The notes below the pieces were generated by a model, which was not told the origin of the DNA, made no database searches, and worked only from the letters and a program-made list of their open reading frames with translations. From positions 29,356,931-29,420,930 of the forward strand of contig NC_090128.1 in NCBI RefSeq assembly GCF_040581485.1: DNA of 64,000 bases. The letters run 5' to 3'. The position numbers and the translations under genes were made by a program. Position 1 is the first letter of the stretch, and every line of letters starts with the position of its first letter. The stretch is from Linepithema humile. Lineage: Eukaryota > Arthropoda > Insecta > Hymenoptera > Formicidae. This document shows positions 59,301 through 64,000 of this stretch, piece by piece.

Positions 59301-62300
59301 AGAATGAAGAAAGTACCTTGGCACGAATACAGGAAATTCATGGAAGATGTCGAAGTTATGTTGAGAAGTGTATGTTATTCTAATATAAATGCTAAATATT
59401 ATAATATAAATTAATATTCAAGAAAATTAACGAATTATATGGTTTTTTTAAACAATTCTTTTTTATCTTTTGTTTTATTTTAATTTGTAGGTAAACCAGC
59501 ATGCGAAGTATGCCGATACGTCGAGAATCAAGAGCAACGACTTGAAAAATAATATTTTTACCGCAAAAATCGAGTTGAATAAATTGAGAAGAGATATAGA
59601 CGGTATTGCGATGCTCTTTGTCAAAATAATTATATAACAGTATAAATCTTTTACTTTACATTATCTTTGAATTTCAGATACGATTTCGCAACTCAATCAA
59701 TACACCAATAACAATAGAAAAATAGAAATCAAGAAAGCTTTAAAAACTGCGAAAATAATCTTAAATCATTTGAAGTCTGTCGACATAACTAAAAAGACCA
59801 TGGAAGTCGAAGACTTTCTTGAGTGAGTATTTCCTCAATTAAAGAGAAACTTTTAATAAAAATTGGAACACCGGGAAAAACATTTCTTTTAAATCTAATA
59901 AGTTTTTAGTGAACATATAATTTTTCCTAAATCATTGTTTATAAATAATTCTTCTGAATTAACCAGTGAATTTGCCAAGTATACATCATGGCTGAACTCG
60001 CTTTACAACGCGACCGAGCCGTTGGCAGCTGCCCAAGATGACGCTGAAGATTATGCGGTAAAGCTAAAGGATATGAGAAGAATCATAGAAAACACCATGG
60101 AAACGCTGTTCAACTATGACAATTTATACAACAATATCAACAGCACACTTGCCGAGACCAAAAATCAATGTGTTCGTATCGAGATGTTGCGCGACGAGAC
60201 GAACGAATCACTCACCGACGGAGAAAAACTTGTTGACGAGGCTCGCGGTTTGCTCATAGATGCGGAAAATAATATTCAAGTATGATATTTTTATATCTTA
60301 AAAAAGATACACTTTTATAGCTTGAAAATAATAATTGTAAATGAATAATATAGAAGAAATAAAATTAATTATCACTCCTAATATAGTAATAAATGGCTAT
60401 AAATGCTTAATCTGTATCTGTTCTTAATTACGAATTTCCAGGACCTTCCGGACTCACGAAACAAACTGGCGCATTGGACCGAGAAGCTGAGTATGAAGGA
60501 GGAGCATTTGGAACGACTGAATTATGAATATACTGAGAAATATGTTATGCCGGCAGTGCAACATGCGAAAAATCTGGCCAGTGCTGTCGACCAATATGTT
60601 GGGTGAGATTAGCATAATTAATTAAATCGGCAATCGCGTTAAGTTCAAAACGGCTGATAACGTTATTGTCGCTATGAATAATGTCATTATCAAAACCAAA
60701 CACAACTTGTCATTTTTATTAAACAGTCTATTCGCTGAGACACGCGATATCGCAGCCAGTCCTCTAAAAGCCAGCCAGGTCTACAAGAACATCGTCGATG
60801 ACCTACAATCGGCGAAGATTATTGCGCAGGCAGCCAACGAAATTGTTGAAGAAGTGCACGGAAAGGTAAAAAATGATCATATTTCCTTAGAATTCTAGCT
60901 GTAGTTTTTTATAATACTTTACAATGTAATATTATAACATTTGGTAGGCCTAAAACATTAGAATGTACATTTTCTTTAGTGCGATGCGTTATGAAAAGCA
61001 ATTTAAAAAATAATATAAATAATTCTTTCTCAAGGTTTTTCCTCCATCTGGAGAAAAATCCCTGTTGGATGACGCCAAGGAAGCATTGACAAAGTCTTCG
61101 CAGCAGTGGGAAACAGCGAAAGAGCACGATAAACTAGTCAAAAACGCGAACACCGAATTAGAGGCTCAGAAGCAAGCTGTATTCAAGCTGAAGAACACCT
61201 TAAACAGCACTGGAATAAGAGACAATGAGATAAACGTGAAATTGCGAGAACTGCAAAACAATAATAAAAAACGTAAGTTTATGTTACAAACTATGCAGCA
61301 CTCCCAGTAAGCAAAATGTTAGCAATATTGACAGATTGACAGCAATTTTGATCAAATTGATCAAATGTAATCAACACTGTTAACGTTTGGTTATCAGGGA
61401 TTGTTAAAAATTTTAAACGATGCGTCCACAGAATAAATAAAACATTAGATAGCAATATTGACATATTCTTTTTTATCAGTACATGAAGATCTGTTGGATA
61501 TCCTGGACGAAAACAATGAAGTGTCAGAATCAGTAAGCAACACGCAACGACTGATCGACGATTACAAGCAAGGCATTACCGATAGGCTAAAGTCAAAGTT
61601 AAACGAATTGAAACGTGATGGCGATTCAAAGATCGGACTGGCCAGCGAAAAATGTAACATTTTTTATTGATATTTAACATTTAGCAACGATTATTAAAGA
61701 GTTCCAGATTAAAGCGATGAGATGATATTAAGATTATCAGCGCTTAATAGAAATATGTTGATTTCAGTGTCAGAAGCGCTAAGCAATATTAAGAAAGCAG
61801 ACACGAAGCTAATAAGTTTGTCAAACATTGCGATGAAGCGGAAGGCTGCTTTTGACAAGTGGAATGACACATTAGCCGCAAAGCTGCAAAGTCTTAAAGA
61901 TAAAATCGCCGAGGCACGCAATACCGCCGACGGGGTAACGACAATTCAAATTCCAATATTCTGACATAAATTTTTGAATAAAATTGATTCCATATAAATT
62001 CTTTATTGCCAAGAATCAATTACTAGAAATGATGCTTGCATTGCGTCTTTAATTTGTCAACTATTAAATCTAATAACAAATAATTCCACCTGAAATTCTC
62101 TAGATTCGCGTTTCTGTGAGATCGGTGGAGGGTAAGGAATGCATACGTTCGTACAGACCGGCGACACTGCAGTCCTCTTCGACGACTTCAATTGTGATGA
62201 CATTTGCGCTTCCGACATCGCGCAAAGATGGTTCCTTATTTTATCTGCCAAGTGGAATTAATGTATGTTCTGTAATAATAATATGAATTTAAAAAATACA

Positions 62301-64000
62301 ATGAGTTGCTTATAAGTAAAGTAATATTTTGACTTTTAGGACGATTTTGTTGCATTAGAGATAATCGACAGAAAAGTGCGATTTCTGTGGAATGTCGGCG
62401 GTGGTACGGGCGTCCTGACGCATCCTGAAATCCTCGAAAGTGGCGATCTGCAGAACGACAAATTCTGGTATCGGGTCGAAGCTGAAAGGTAAGATAATAT
62501 TGTGGGCTTGCAAACAAAAAGCACTAAGTCTAAAAATTAGATTCAGAGTTATTTGCAATTTAAGGTTTAAACAGATTTTTAATTTTTCTATAAATTATAT
62601 TTGGCTTTTCAGATACTTTCAAATAAAAATACATCTCTTAAGCTAATCATGCTTTGTTTATACGTAATGATACGTAAAAACAGTTTTTTAAACAATTAAA
62701 ATTCAATAAAAAGGACGACTTAGTGCTTGTAAGTTCACGATATGTGAATATAGAATGTGAATCTCATTAATTAATATAAATAAATTGTCAATTGAAATGT
62801 AACATTAAGAAAAAAAATATTTTTACAAAATCTTTAATGTGTTAAATATGTCTTGATTAATTTCAAATAATCGATATTTCTGGAAAACCTCAGAACTCGA
62901 CACACAGGCAAGCTGAGCGTGCGCAAGCAGACTTCCACATCCGGGAAGTATCTCCCTGTCATTAATTCGACGAACTCCGAGTATGGTCGCTTCGACGTTC
63001 TGCCTACAGACCGAGTATGGATAGGAGGTATTCCCAAGTCGCAAAGAAGGCCGCCGGAATTGATAGCGACTAATGGCCTTCCGGGCTGCATTCATCAAGT
63101 GGTCCTCGACGGAAGTCAGATCGGCCTTTGGAATTTTATCACAACCGCGCCGGATATGGCTTGCAAAGCCTGCGTGGAAGGGTAATTTGCTAAGAGCTAT
63201 TAACTAAATTTTTCTTCAACGTTGCGCTTATCTCTAGTGCAGTAAATCTTGCGTTATTATTTCAAGATTCCTGATAATTTAATGCAAACGCATCGCATGT
63301 ATTTTATTTATTTATTTAATTTCAATAATATCAATTCTACAGAGCGGAAGATGCCAGAGATGACATAGCTTACAGTTTCAACGGCGAGGGCTATGCTGTA
63401 AGGAACAGAGTCTCGTCGGGTCCATACAATAAATATATGTTTGGAGTCTCGATCAATTTTCGAACATACGACGAGAACGCATTGCTATTTTTGGCCATCA
63501 ACAAAGATAATGTACGAATTTATTTAAATCTTCTCTCAATATTTTCTCAATACTTTTTTCATATTTATTAAACTTCTTTCATAGTAAACATTTTACGTTA
63601 TATTTTGAATAATAATTCACGCTTAAAAAACAATAACATAGTTTTATATACAGTTCACATTTAAATCAAAATATCAAATTAACTTGATAATTATACATTT
63701 TAATACAACTTCCTCATTTTTACAATAATTGTATTATTTATGACAAACAGAACCAGCATATCATGATCTTCCTACGAGAGGGCAAAGTGATTCTCCATGT
63801 CGGTTATGGCGGAAACGTCAGTATGGAGATGTCCTCGACTCACAAGTACAATACCGGTAACTGGACAAAGGTAGACGCTTTCCGGCAATATCAAGTTCGC
63901 AAGAACATTGAGAAGTGCAGCCTGAGCATCGGCGGGGACAACGACAAGCGGATCGGTGCGCCTACGCCGCAGCCTAAGAAAGAAGACATTCCGGATTTGG
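54129..64000 (+). CDS. LanA: Laminin subunit alpha, central and LG1-2 part, 24 exons, partial at both ends
   Basis: Laminin alpha chains pair with beta and gamma chains and organise basement membranes outside the cell. Exons read: 54129-54235, 54920-55103, 55469-55824, 56144-56341, 56445-56615, 56745-56908, 57119-57253, 57456-57711, 58077-58248, 58603-58824, 59116-59369, 59491-59602, 59678-59822, 59967-60279, 60442-60602, 60727-60865, 61035-61272, 61480-61653, 61768-61934, 62104-62262, 62340-62488, 62894-63181, 63343-63511, 63751-64000 and beyond. All introns are GT-AG and all phases agree, giving about 1,560 codons with no stop. Order LE-L4-LE-coiled coil-LG. Single L4, CFCFGRS before it and CQDP after it favour the alpha3/5 type (Drosophila LanA) over the alpha1/2 type (wing blister), but a search is needed to settle this. 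LN, early LE repeats and LG3-5 are outside. Confidence 0.93.
56445..57711 (+). CDS. LanA: LanA exons 5-8: laminin IV type A (L4) domain
   Basis: The L4 domain is inserted in an LE repeat. Signatures: YWKLPDSFLGDK at the end of exon 5, VVSYGGFLRFKTLTEGG at the start of exon 6, FHESLWQLQNRPDY in exon 7, and LLEASLDAAVLT with LATGVEICQCPQEYNGTSC in exon 8, where the interrupted LE repeat resumes. Several NxS/T sites suggest glycosylation. Exon 8 runs on into the next LE repeat (RCQCNSRSEVCDRETGYC). Confidence 0.92.
58077..58824 (+). CDS. LanA: LanA exons 9-10: last EGF-like repeats
   Basis: NCRENSIGAHCNVCAESFYG, CHCKPG joined across the intron to YVGGKCEHCAYGYYG, and GQCKCRPNSTGRDCSQC. These are the membrane-proximal-type short-arm repeats between L4 and the long arm. 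The acceptor of exon 10 follows a long T-rich tract at about 58,556-58,572. Confidence 0.92.
59116..61934 (+). CDS. LanA: LanA exons 11-19: coiled-coil long arm (domains II and I)
   Basis: About 567 residues, the usual length. It begins with CNDNCTG, whose Cys pair normally forms interchain bonds with beta and gamma at the top of the long arm. Then come heptad-rich, charged helices across nine small exons, e.g. FEELELRTRLQQRMKK, SLTDGEKLVDEARGLLIDA, LRELQNNNKK, SVSNTQRLIDDYKQG. The helix assembles with beta and gamma chains into the trimer. The short introns (about 73 to 170 bases) contrast with the huge one upstream. Confidence 0.9.
62104..63181 (+). CDS. LanA: LanA exons 20-22: LG1 domain
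   Basis: About 199 residues. Begins IRVSVRSVEGKECIRSYRP; beta-strand motifs DGSLFYLPS, VALEIIDRKVRFLWNVGGG, KFWYRVEAER, VWIGGIPKS and GCIHQVVLDGSQIGLWNF follow, ending with ACKACVEG. LG domains 1-3 bind integrins together with the coiled-coil end. Intron 62,489-62,893 is the longest within the LG region. Confidence 0.9.
63343..64000 (+). CDS. LanA: LanA exons 23-24: LG2 domain, cut by window edge
   Basis: Starts AEDARDDIAYSFNGEGYAV; NALLFLAINKDN closes exon 23, and exon 24 has HIMIFLREGKVILHVGYGG and NTGNWTKVDAFRQYQVRKN, typical LG strands. The frame runs to the last base with one base left over. Confidence 0.9.

Noticed and set aside
1..64000. CRISPR arrays, bacterial operons, rRNA genes
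   Set aside because: No regularly spaced repeats of that type and no rRNA-like sequence; the DNA is eukaryotic.

Overview
The window is eukaryotic nuclear DNA. GT-AG introns, CpG-rich patches in AT-rich sequence, microsatellites, nested transposons and an arthropod-type laminin alpha gene point to an insect, most likely a hymenopteran such as an ant. The species cannot be named from sequence alone.

Layout. (1) Bases 1-1518 are the end of a long open exon of an unrecognised protein, open at the left edge and ending at a strong GTGAGT donor. (2) About 1.5-32.5 kb holds no gene I can support. It contains CpG-dense patches, microsatellites, perfect palindromes, a diverged ~85-bp repeat pair carrying POU-octamer motifs, and two short protein-like ORF islands. 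(3) 32.5-52.1 kb is a nested transposon complex. A repeat encoding tandem BED-type zinc fingers occurs in two direct copies: copy A is intact over six fingers, and copy B has a nonsense codon at the first finger Trp. Four short repeats with Helitron-like 3' ends flank these copies. Between them lies a diverged inverted repeat of about 0.6 kb per arm. Into its loop edge a ~1.1-kb TA-target DNA transposon with 24-bp perfect terminal inverted repeats was inserted. Inside that transposon sits a young 10.5-kb Ty3/gypsy LTR retrotransposon on the minus strand, with ~1.78-kb LTRs that differ at about six positions, a GTAC target duplication, a tRNA-Lys(CUU) primer site, gag, a -1 slippery site, pol, and a third ORF. 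(4) 52.1-54.1 kb is intronic or intergenic and includes a GC-rich island. (5) From 54,129 to the right edge are 24 exons of a laminin alpha chain, probably the alpha3/5-type LanA. They run from the laminin EGF-like repeats through the L4 domain, the last EGF-like repeats and the coiled coil into LG1 and LG2. The 5' part (LN domain, early LE repeats) and LG3-5 lie outside the window.

How it fits together. LanA is the only confidently identified host gene. All 24 exons are joined by phase-consistent GT-AG introns, giving about 1,560 codons. Its next upstream exon was not found in the 52.6 kb to the left, so this stretch probably includes one very large LanA intron that has collected the transposon nest. 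If LanA continues left of the window, the unknown left-edge gene would lie inside a LanA intron on the same strand.
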